Shown here in pieces: positions 34,436 to 41,776 of a stretch of 49,938 bases of DNA (its first letter is position 1; each line of letters starts with the position of its first letter). The DNA is from Gemmatimonadaceae bacterium. Lineage in GTDB: Bacteria; Gemmatimonadota; Gemmatimonadetes; Gemmatimonadales; Gemmatimonadaceae. The translations under genes were made by a program, and so were the position numbers. The DNA is taken from positions 1 through 49,938 of the forward strand of contig JACDDT010000011.1 in the NCBI GenBank assembly GCA_013816855.1. Direction: 5' to 3'. The notes under the pieces are model-generated. The model had not been told where the DNA came from, did not search any database, and worked only from the letters and a program-made list of their open reading frames with translations.

Positions 34436-34615
34436 CTACTTCTTCATCGAGTCCTTCATCATCGTGCTGGACATAGCCATCGAGTCCATCTTCATGCCGG
34501 TGTCCATTACAGCCGGGGCCGGAGCCATGGCAGCAGACGTATCAACGGGGGTTTCATCCTTCTTTGCGCACGCAGCAAGTGCGAATACAGCGGCGACAAG
34601 GGCCAGGCGCTTCAT
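34436..34615 (-). CDS. Met-rich mini-lipoprotein (59 aa)
   Basis: A 59-aa ORF on the minus strand. It starts MKRLALVAAVFALAACAKKD, a textbook lipoprotein signal with lipobox LAAC (Cys16), so the mature chain would be 44 residues. The mature part is rich in Met (10), Asp, Ser and Ala, with repeated M-D-S-M-like units, then ends MKK. AGGAGAA lies seven bases before the ATG, a strong site, and an intrinsic terminator follows. A TTGACA-containing promoter is proposed at 34701-34728. Met- and acid-rich small lipoproteins could bind metal or act as spacers; function unknown. Confidence 0.75.
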   Translation of the reverse strand: MKRLALVAAVFALAACAKKDETPVDTSAAMAPAPAVMDTGMKMDSMAMSSTMMKDSMKK

Positions 34616-34700
34616 GTACTTTCTCCTAGAATAAGGCAGGTTGACAAAAAATCGCCGGTCCGTGCCCGCGTTCGCGGAGCCCGTTTTTGGCGCGGCGGAA

Positions 34701-34728
34701 AAGTTAACTTCTTCAAATAATGTGTCAA
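34701..34728 (-). promoter_or_regulatory. Candidate promoter of the Met-rich lipoprotein gene
   Basis: Minus strand: TTGACA (34728-34723), 16-base spacer, TAACTT (34706-34701). The AT-rich stretch stands out against its surroundings. A leader of about 80 bases would precede the ATG at 34615. Confidence 0.45.
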
Positions 34729-34797
34729 GTGCCGAACCTGCTATTTACCCTGTGTACAGGCGGCTAATTTTCCACTCCTGCGACCAGTGAGAACGAT

Positions 34798-36246
34798 CTG
34801 AATTCCCTTCCGCAAACATTTGGCGCCCTCCGAGAATCGGCCTCGTCCGACCCATCACGCCGAACCAGGTCGGTAAAGGATGAGCTGAGAGCGAACCTTT
34901 TGGCCCGCTTGGCGTCCCGACAACCCGTTTTTCAGGGTGTACTCGGCTACGAAGAGACGGTGATGCCGCAGATCGTCAACGCCCTCCTCAGCCGCCACAA
35001 TTTTATTTTGCTCGGACTCAGGGGCCAGGCGAAATCACGAATTCTACGTGCTCTCACGGTGCTTCTCGACGACGAGATTCCAGTCGTCGCAGGGAGCGAA
35101 ATCAACGACAATCCGTTCGCTCCCATTTCGAAGTACGCGAAGCAGCTTCTCGCCAAAGCGGGCGACGACACGCCGATATCGTGGGTCGGACGGGAGAGCA
35201 GGTTCGTTGAAAAGCTCGCCACTCCCGACGTCACTGTCGCCGATCTCATCGGCGATCTGGATCCGATCAAGGCTGCGCGCGGCGGACACGTGATGGGCGA
35301 CGAGCTCACCATTCATTATGGAATGGTCCCGCGCGCGAACCGTGGAATCTTTGCGCTCAACGAGCTCCCGGATCTTGCCGGAAAGGTTCAGGTCAGCCTC
35401 TTCAACATCATGCAGGAAGGCGACGTTCAGATCAAAGGCTATCCGGTGCGCCTTCAGCTCGACGTGCTGCTCTGCTTCACCGCGAATCCGGAAGACTTCA
35501 CAGCCCGCGGCAAGATCATCACTCCGCTCAAGGACCGAATCGGAAGCGAGATCACCACGCATTATCCGGAGACCGTCGATCTGGGAATGGCGATCACCGA
35601 GCAGGAGGCGTGGTGCTCGCGCGGAGAGTCGAGGGTGCGCGTTCCGGATTTCATCGCGGAGGTCGTCGAGCGGATTGCGTTCGAAGCGCGCAGCGACAAG
35701 CGTATCGATAGACGGTCGGGAGTGTCGCAGCGGATGCCGATCACGGTGATGGAGAACATCATCTCGAATTCGGAACGGCGTGCGCTACTCACCGGCGAGA
35801 AGGACGTTGTTCCGCGGATCGCCGACATCTACGCAGCGCTGCCTGCGATCACCGGAAAGATCGAGCTCGAATACGAAGGCGAGCTCATCGGAGGCCACAA
35901 CATCGCGCGCGAGCTGGTGCGCCGCGCATCCGACGCCACGTATCAGGAGCGCGCGGGTGGAATGAACACCGACGACATCGTGATGTGGTTCGACGTCGGC
36001 GGCGCGCTTCAGGTCACCGATGAAGTACCGGTCGAGGCGGTAGTTGAAGGTTTCGGGAGTGTTCCCGGCTTGATGCAGGTGGTGAGCGGATCGGGTCTCG
36101 CGCCGATGGACGATCTCCCGGTCGTCGCTGCAGCGTGCGAGCTAGTGCTCGAGTCGTTGGTTGCTCGAAGAAAAATCTCGCGCTCCGACGCAGGTATTTA
36201 CGGACGTCAGAACGAAGAAAAACGGCGCCGTCCGTATCAGGACTAA
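34798..36246 (+). CDS. MoxR/ChlI-type AAA+ ATPase
   Basis: A 482-aa AAA+ protein of the magnesium-chelatase ChlI/MoxR group, chaperone-like ATPases that often partner with von Willebrand A-domain proteins (none seen nearby). Seen: Walker A-like LGLRGQAKSRI, NRGIFALNELPDLAGKVQ (Walker B region and sensor context), a FTANPEDFTARGKIITPLKDR sensor-1/arginine stretch and a helical lid. The family's N terminus (TFGALRESA... and SVKDELRANLLARL) is encoded upstream of the first TTG at 34900, with no ATG/GTG/TTG before a stop at 34765. A CTG at 34798 is therefore proposed; the stop-to-start window leaves little else. The cytidylate-kinase-like gene follows directly (TAA-ATG, no gap). Confidence 0.85.
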   Translation: MNSLPQTFGALRESASSDPSRRTRSVKDELRANLLARLASRQPVFQGVLGYEETVMPQIVNALLSRHNFILLGLRGQAKSRILRALTVLLDDEIPVVAGSEINDNPFAPISKYAKQLLAKAGDDTPISWVGRESRFVEKLATPDVTVADLIGDLDPIKAARGGHVMGDELTIHYGMVPRANRGIFALNELPDLAGKVQVSLFNIMQEGDVQIKGYPVRLQLDVLLCFTANPEDFTARGKIITPLKDRIGSEITTHYPETVDLGMAITEQEAWCSRGESRVRVPDFIAEVVERIAFEARSDKRIDRRSGVSQRMPITVMENIISNSERRALLTGEKDVVPRIADIYAALPAITGKIELEYEGELIGGHNIARELVRRASDATYQERAGGMNTDDIVMWFDVGGALQVTDEVPVEAVVEGFGSVPGLMQVVSGSGLAPMDDLPVVAAACELVLESLVARRKISRSDAGIYGRQNEEKRRRPYQD

Positions 36247-36867
36247 ATGCCGATCATCACCATCTCGCGTCAGTACGGCTCGGGCGGCTCGGAAGTCGCC
36301 GAGCGGACCGCGAAGGCGTTGGGGTGGGAACTGCTCGACAATGAGGTCGTTGACGCTGTCGCCGCGCGCCTCGGACTGAGCATCGAAGAAGTGAAGGCGC
36401 GCGAGGAGCGTGCGCCCTCACTCGTCGAAAGATTGTCGTCCGCTCTCGCCATGGGATCCCAGGAGTGGGTGAATCCGGCAACAGCGAAGCGCCCCACGGA
36501 TGAGGAGATGCTCGAGGTCACCAAGCACGTCGTCGAAGAAGCGATCTCGCGCGGTCCGGTTGTGATCGTCGGCCGGGGCGCGCAATCGATGCTCTCCGCG
36601 AGGGAAGATGCCCTCCACGTGTTCTGCTACGCGCCGAAGAAAGCGTTGATCAAGCGCTGTATGGAGCGCGACAAGCTCGGACCCGAAGACGCCGAGCGAA
36701 TGGTGGACGGGACTAACAAGCGCCGCCGCGAGTGGGTGAAGCTGCATTTCAATCGTGAGTGGCCCGCTCACGAGGACTATCATCTCACGCTTAATACAGG
36801 CTGGCTTGGAATCGATGGGGCGGCGCAGCTAATCGTGCAGGCCGCGAAGATGCGACTGGGGGCTTAG
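36247..36867 (+). CDS. Cytidylate kinase-like P-loop protein
   Basis: A 206-aa protein of the cytidylate kinase-like (Cytidylate_kin2) family. It opens ITISRQYGSGGSEVAERTA, where GSGGSEVA is the P-loop variant of this family, and has VVIVGRGAQSML and a CMERDKLGPEDAERMV lid region rich in charged residues. Substrate need not be CMP. It starts directly after the AAA ATPase gene and its end overlaps the convergent aldolase gene by four bases. Confidence 0.82.
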   Translation: MPIITISRQYGSGGSEVAERTAKALGWELLDNEVVDAVAARLGLSIEEVKAREERAPSLVERLSSALAMGSQEWVNPATAKRPTDEEMLEVTKHVVEEAISRGPVVIVGRGAQSMLSAREDALHVFCYAPKKALIKRCMERDKLGPEDAERMVDGTNKRRREWVKLHFNREWPAHEDYHLTLNTGWLGIDGAAQLIVQAAKMRLGA

Positions 36868-37901
36868 GGTCCCATTCCCACTGCTCCGGCGAGAACGGAG
36901 CAGAACTTCCGCACTTCAGCTTCGTCGGTGTCGAACGAGGTGACTAGCCGGGCTTCGCTGAGATCCTTGTTCCATACGTGGAATCCGAACTCCTTTTGCA
37001 CTTTTGAAATAGCCTTTGGCGGAATGATAGCGAAGACGCTGTTCGACTGAACCTTTTGCGTCAGAGTAACACCCGGGAGCCCGCAGATTCCGTCGCTCAG
37101 CAGTTTCGCCATTCGATTGGCGTGCTCGGCGTTCTTTTTCCAGAGGTCGTTGGATAGCAGCGCGACGTACTGCGCGGCGACGAACCGCATCTTCGACGCG
37201 AGCTGCATCCCCTGCATGCGACGAAAGTCGAAATCCTCGGCCAGCTTCCTATTGAAAAAGACGAGTGCCTCGCCCGCGATAAGCCCGTTCTTCGTGCCGC
37301 CGAAGGAAAGCACATCGACGCCCGCGCCACGCGTGGTCTCTTCGATGGAGCAGCCGAGGCTGACCGCGGCGTTGAAGATGCGCGCTCCATCCATGTGCAG
37401 GTACATCCCGTTGTCGTGCGTGACTTTCGAGATTTCCTTGAGCTCGCCGAGCGAATAAACGGTCCCATATTCCGTCGACTGCGTGACGGTGACGGCTTTC
37501 GGCTGGACGTGGTGCTCGTTGCCGAGATAGCCGAGCTGCTTAGGAATGTCGGCAGAGGAAATCTTTCCCTTCGGCGCGGGAAGTGGAATGAGCTTGCAGC
37601 CGATGTGCTTTTCCGCTGCACCTGCTTCGGAGGTGTGGACGTGCGCGGTTTCCGCGCAGATCACCGCCTGGTGCGAGCGTACCATGCTTTGCAGTCCGAG
37701 CACGTTTGCCGCCGTGCCGCTGAAGAGCAGATACACGTCGCAATCCTTTCCGACGAGCGCGCGGATCTTTTTCACGGCTTCCTTCGTCCAGTCTTCGTTG
37801 CCGTACGACGGTGCGTGCCCGACGTTCGCCGCCGCGATCGCAGCGAGGACGTCGGGATGAACGCCGGACCAGTTATCGGAGCCGAAAGCGCGCGAGTGCA
37901 T
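36864..37901 (-). CDS. Low-specificity L-threonine aldolase-type PLP enzyme
   Basis: A 345-aa fold-type I PLP enzyme of the beta-eliminating lyase group, cleaving L-threonine or allo-threonine to glycine and acetaldehyde. Seen: FSGTAANVLGLQSM (PLP phosphate region), AHVHTSEAG (His stacking on PLP), GMYLHMDGARIFNAAVSLG with the Asp that binds the PLP nitrogen, and VLSFGGTKNG with the Schiff-base Lys. Normal length. Downstream it converges on the cytidylate-kinase-like gene. Confidence 0.9.
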   Translation of the reverse strand: MHSRAFGSDNWSGVHPDVLAAIAAANVGHAPSYGNEDWTKEAVKKIRALVGKDCDVYLLFSGTAANVLGLQSMVRSHQAVICAETAHVHTSEAGAAEKHIGCKLIPLPAPKGKISSADIPKQLGYLGNEHHVQPKAVTVTQSTEYGTVYSLGELKEISKVTHDNGMYLHMDGARIFNAAVSLGCSIEETTRGAGVDVLSFGGTKNGLIAGEALVFFNRKLAEDFDFRRMQGMQLASKMRFVAAQYVALLSNDLWKKNAEHANRMAKLLSDGICGLPGVTLTQKVQSNSVFAIIPPKAISKVQKEFGFHVWNKDLSEARLVTSFDTDEAEVRKFCSVLAGAVGMGP

Positions 37902-38021
37902 GGACGGAATTTAACGACAACAGCGAACTACACGTTATTAGCTCACTGCGATACGCTCATCGCCTTTCGCTACCCGCGCGGCTGATTGATTCACGCGCTT
38001 TTCCCCGTTGTGAAAGAAGTC

Positions 38022-38105
38022 CGCCGGAAAGGCCCGCAGCCGCCAGCCGGCTCGGCCCACGGCCCCCGGCCCCCGGCCCCCGGCTGGTAGTCTTGATTTG
38101 TAGTT
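38022..38105. repeat. GC-rich intergenic repeat, copy 2 (G-tract array)
   Basis: Contains three tandem GGCCCCC units and the shared end CGGCTGGTAGTCTTGATT. On the minus strand, downstream of dnaE2, it reads GGGGGCC three times followed by GTGGG, four G-tracts that could form a G-quadruplex, enclosed by CCAGCCGG and CCGGCTGG that can pair. Related to copy 1 at 22266-22332, which is also just past a minus-strand stop. The rest of the 207-base gap upstream of it (37902-38021) shows nothing I recognise. Confidence 0.65.
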
Positions 38106-38108
38106 CCG

Positions 38109-41100
38109 TTAATGAAAGTCTCTCGACGCATGCACCAACCTCCCGACGGGCATCTCCGCGATCCTCTGCGCCACCACATTCATCACCCCGCCGTCACGCT
38201 CGAACTTCCCGTGTATCGTCGCGAACGTCGCGAAGTGCACCGGCTCCGAGTATTTCTCGGCTATCCACTTCGGCACCACGATGTTGATGAAGCCGTGCTC
38301 GTCTTCCATCAAAAGGAAGATCGTTCCCTTCGCGCTCACCGGACGCTGGCGAATGGTGACCAATCCCGTCGTCACGATCGACTCCCCGCCTTTGAGCGTG
38401 CGCAGATCGTTGCTGTCCACCATTCCCTGCCTGCGGCACCGGTCACGCAGATGCTCCATCGGGTGTCCATTGACGCTGACGCCGGTCGAGAAGTAGTCGA
38501 GGAAGATGATCTCGTCGCGGGTGAACGGACGGGGCGTGTATTGCTGATCTCGCGCGGGAGCGAGAGGCAGCGTGTCGCCGACGAAGCGGAGCGCCATCCA
38601 TCCCGCCCTCCGGCGATCCGGCTCCCAGCATCCGAATGCGCCGGCGCGTGCGAGGTGAAGTGCGTCGGTGCGGTTGAGCTTCGCCCTTCGCACCACATCT
38701 TCGATTGATCGAAAATGCTCGGCGCCGCGCGCAACTTTCAGCGCGTCGAGTGATTTTTCACCGAGCCCGCGGAGGTGCCGCCAACCGACGCGCATCGCCG
38801 GCTTGTCGGGATTCTCGCCCGCCGCGATGGTGCATTCCCAATCTCCATCGCGCATGCACGGCGGCAGCACCACCAATCCGTGACGCCGAGCGTCGTGAAT
38901 GAGCGTCGACGGCGGATAGAATCCCATCGGCCAGGAGTTGAGAAGGCCTGCGTAAAACTCCGCGGGATAATGCGCCTTCAGGTAATTCGTCGCGTACGAG
39001 ATGAGCGCGAAGCTCCACGCGTGCGACTCGGGAAATCCGTAGTTGGCGAAACTGCGCAGATCTTCGGCAATTTGCGCGGCAACGACCTCGTCCACGCCGC
39101 GATCCATCATCGCTTTTCGCAGCTTGTCGAGCACGGCCAGTAGCTTGTCCACTTTTCGCACGTGGCCCATCGTGCGGCGCAGCTCATCCGCCTGCGCCGC
39201 GCTGTAACCGCCGAGCTTCATGGCGATCGCCATCGCCTGCTCCTGAAAGATCGGAATCCCCTGCGTGCGCTTGAGAATCGGCTCAAGATCTGGATGCGCA
39301 TACGCCACCGGCTCGAGGCCTCTCCGCCGCCGGGTGTACGGATGGACGAACTTCGCCTGAATCGGACCCGGTCTTATGAGAGCGACCTGGACGACGATGT
39401 CGTAGAGTCGATCCGGCTTGGTGTGCAGCACCGACGCGATCTGCGCCCTGCTCTCGATCTGGAATGTTCCGATCGTCTCACCAGTGGAGATGAGCTCGTA
39501 GGTCTTCTCGTCGTCCGGCGGCAGCTTGTACATCTCCGGCCGCACTCCGGTGCGCGCCTCGATCATGTCGAACGACCTGCGCACGAGTGAAAGCGCGCCA
39601 AGCCCGAGGAAGTCGAATTTCGGAACGCCGATGGCGTCGAGATCATCCTTGTCGAATTGGATGATGGTGCGTCCCATCGTAGTGTGCTCGACCGGCATCC
39701 AGTCGCCAAGCGGCATTCGCGAGAGCACGAATCCGCCTACGTGCGTCGAGCGGAGACGCGGCACGTTCTCGAATGCAGCCATCGCCGAGAGCAGCGCGCG
39801 CCCTCGCTGGCATTCGAGATCGAGTCCGTATCTCGGTCCCAGCTCTTCGCGCAAGTGCTTTGCGCCCTCGATGGGATCGTAGTAGTGCATCCGCTTCGAC
39901 ATCGTGTCGATGAGTTCGATCGGATACCCGAGTCCGCGCATCGAATCGCGCAGCGCATTGGGCGCGCGGTACGTCTGCACGATGCACGTGATCGCTGCGT
40001 TCGCCCGATTGTACTTGCCATAGACGTAATCGAGAACTTCCTCGCGGCGGTCGTGCTCGATGTCCACGTCGATGTCCGGCGCTTCAGTCTGTCCGTCAAC
40101 GCGGATCTCCGACAGAAAGCGCTCGAAGAGAAGACCGTGCTTCACAGGATCCACCGCGGTGATGGCGAGGCAATACGCGACCGCGGAATTGGCGGCGCTT
40201 CCCCGCCCCTGGCAGAGAATCCCCTTTCGCCGCGCGAAGTGCACCGCGTCCCACATCACCAGGAAAAAACCGGAGAAGCCGAGCTGCCTGATGACACGCA
40301 GCTCGTGATCGAGCTGCCCGCGCTGCTTCTCGTCGATCGTCCCCCAACGCTCGTGCGCGCCTTCGTAAACTTTCGCGCGCAGAAACTCGTTGTCGTCGCC
40401 GCCGGGCGGAACTGGAAATGCCGGCAGCGGCGGACGCATCCACCCGAGATCGAACTCGCACTCGAGCGCGATGTGCTCCGCTTCATAAAGACCGATCTCA
40501 CGCCCGCGCCAGCGCTCGAACATTTCCTCGGGAGAGTTGAGACGCCACTCCCCGTTCGGATGCAGCACGCCGCGCACGAGAGCGGTGTCTATGTCGGTGT
40601 CGTAGCGGAGCGCGGTGAGGATGTCGTGCACGAGCCGGCTGTCGTTGTCCACATACCGTGGATCCTGCGCGATGACCCACGGAACACGCGCGCGCTCGGC
40701 GAGCTCGATGAGCGCTTCCGCGAGCGCGGCTTCAGAACCCCCGGTGTGGTGAAGCTGAACTTCGACGCCAAGCCGTCCACGAAAGACGTCACGCCATTTA
40801 GAGAGCGTGCGCTCCGCTTCGCGATATTCGCCGGCGCGGAGCAGTGACGCGATCGGACCCGACGCGGGGCCGGTGAGAGCGTGCAGTCCCTCACTGCGCT
40901 CCGCGACCTCCTTCCACGAAACGCGCGGGCGACCACGAGTGGCTTTTCCGTCCCCCTTCTGCCACGAGCTGAGCTCGCCGACCCGCGACCGCGTCACGAG
41001 TGCGGCGAGATTGTTGTAGCCGGTCCGGTTGCGGGCGAGGAACGCTGCGGTGCAGCCGTCGACATTGAGCTCGACGCCCACGATGGGCTTGATGTTCTGA

Positions 41101-41267
41101 CGCCGGGCCTCGAGCCCGAAGCGGACTACCCCGCCAAGATCAGCGGTGTCGGTTATTCCAATTGCCGGATAGCCGAGCTCGGCTGCCCGCGCGACCATCG
41201 CCTCCGGTGAGACGCTTCCATCTCCAAACGAGAAGGCGGTATGTGCCCTTAATTCGACATACCCCAT
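38109..41267 (-). CDS. dnaE2: Error-prone DNA polymerase III alpha subunit DnaE2/ImuC
   Basis: A 1052-aa C-family DNA polymerase that does translesion synthesis with ImuB. Seen: an N-terminal PHP domain (VELRAHTAFSFGDGS), the catalytic PDIDVD (397-402) with two Asp ligands, a fingers and tHhH region, and an OB fold near the C terminus that ends RLVHASRDFH, the typical DnaE2 ending. At 1052 aa it is shorter than replicative DnaE (about 1160), as expected for DnaE2. Upstream are a direct-repeat operator (41281-41298) and a promoter-like arrangement that would start transcription at the ATG. imuB lies about 3 kb away instead of adjacent. Confidence 0.94.
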   Translation of the reverse strand: MGYVELRAHTAFSFGDGSVSPEAMVARAAELGYPAIGITDTADLGGVVRFGLEARRQNIKPIVGVELNVDGCTAAFLARNRTGYNNLAALVTRSRVGELSSWQKGDGKATRGRPRVSWKEVAERSEGLHALTGPASGPIASLLRAGEYREAERTLSKWRDVFRGRLGVEVQLHHTGGSEAALAEALIELAERARVPWVIAQDPRYVDNDSRLVHDILTALRYDTDIDTALVRGVLHPNGEWRLNSPEEMFERWRGREIGLYEAEHIALECEFDLGWMRPPLPAFPVPPGGDDNEFLRAKVYEGAHERWGTIDEKQRGQLDHELRVIRQLGFSGFFLVMWDAVHFARRKGILCQGRGSAANSAVAYCLAITAVDPVKHGLLFERFLSEIRVDGQTEAPDIDVDIEHDRREEVLDYVYGKYNRANAAITCIVQTYRAPNALRDSMRGLGYPIELIDTMSKRMHYYDPIEGAKHLREELGPRYGLDLECQRGRALLSAMAAFENVPRLRSTHVGGFVLSRMPLGDWMPVEHTTMGRTIIQFDKDDLDAIGVPKFDFLGLGALSLVRRSFDMIEARTGVRPEMYKLPPDDEKTYELISTGETIGTFQIESRAQIASVLHTKPDRLYDIVVQVALIRPGPIQAKFVHPYTRRRRGLEPVAYAHPDLEPILKRTQGIPIFQEQAMAIAMKLGGYSAAQADELRRTMGHVRKVDKLLAVLDKLRKAMMDRGVDEVVAAQIAEDLRSFANYGFPESHAWSFALISYATNYLKAHYPAEFYAGLLNSWPMGFYPPSTLIHDARRHGLVVLPPCMRDGDWECTIAAGENPDKPAMRVGWRHLRGLGEKSLDALKVARGAEHFRSIEDVVRRAKLNRTDALHLARAGAFGCWEPDRRRAGWMALRFVGDTLPLAPARDQQYTPRPFTRDEIIFLDYFSTGVSVNGHPMEHLRDRCRRQGMVDSNDLRTLKGGESIVTTGLVTIRQRPVSAKGTIFLLMEDEHGFINIVVPKWIAEKYSEPVHFATFATIHGKFERDGGVMNVVAQRIAEMPVGRLVHASRDFH

Positions 41268-41274
41268 GCATCGA

Positions 41275-41303
41275 GATTAACCCGAATAAATACCGAAACG
41301 CAA
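41275..41303 (-). promoter_or_regulatory. dnaE2 promoter with LexA-like direct-repeat operator
   Basis: Minus strand: TTGCGT (41303-41298), 17-base spacer, TTAATC (41280-41275). The spacer is filled by the repeat TTTCGGTATTTATTCGGG (41298-41281), i.e. TTCGG-N6-TTCGG. The same layout occurs before imuB. Predicted start is at or one base before the dnaE2 ATG, so the mRNA may be leaderless. The -10 is weak. Confidence 0.6.
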
Positions 41304-41325
41304 GGGGTAAAATCTCCCATAACCG

Positions 41326-41676
41326 TTACTCGGATGGTGTGATTTGGACCCCGGCGGGTGGAATGAGAGCGGCGATCTTTTTATGCGCGGAGCGCAACGC
41401 TTTGACGAGGGCGATGTCGCCGGGACCGTGGCGGCGCTCGTAGAGCTGCGCGGCGGCCTCGAGCGCATCGAGCTCGGTGTGGTTGAACACCGCGGGATGC
41501 CGCCAGAGGGCGAGCGCGGCGAGGACATGCAGCTTTTGCTCGTCCGTGAAACGGCGGTTCGGGCCGAAAGGACGTCCTCCGTGCGCAAGCCGGTCGAAGA
41601 ACGGCTTGCTGCCACCGAACTCCATCCACTCGTTGGCGCTCAGCGCCGGCGTGATCTCTTCCAATGAATCCAGCAT
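41326..41676 (-). CDS. Hypothetical protein, 116 aa, upstream of dnaE2
   Basis: A 116-aa soluble protein without signal or membrane helix. It is helix-rich, with the stretch FTDEQKLHVLAALALWRHPAVFNHTELDALEAAAQLYERR suggesting a bundle (named here in parts: FTDEQKLHVL, then HTELDALEAA). Function is unknown; I do not recognise it. It lies between dnaE2 and the DUF2723 gene, on the dnaE2 strand, but ends before the dnaE2 operator, so it is not in the same regulated unit. Overlapping frames are less protein-like. Start ATG at 41676 is the only good one. Confidence 0.55.
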   Translation of the reverse strand: MLDSLEEITPALSANEWMEFGGSKPFFDRLAHGGRPFGPNRRFTDEQKLHVLAALALWRHPAVFNHTELDALEAAAQLYERRHGPGDIALVKALRSAHKKIAALIPPAGVQITPSE

Positions 41677-41776
41677 TAGTTCCTCCGAAGCGTGCCACCC
41701 CTATTCTGCAAGTACGGGGCGCACACCCATAAGAAAGGCCGAGTGACTAAAATTCAGGCCTGACCCCGACCAACTA

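Noticed and set aside
39657-40847. 396-aa plus-strand ORF opposite dnaE2
   Set aside because: Antisense shadow; Arg/His/Val-rich without domain features.
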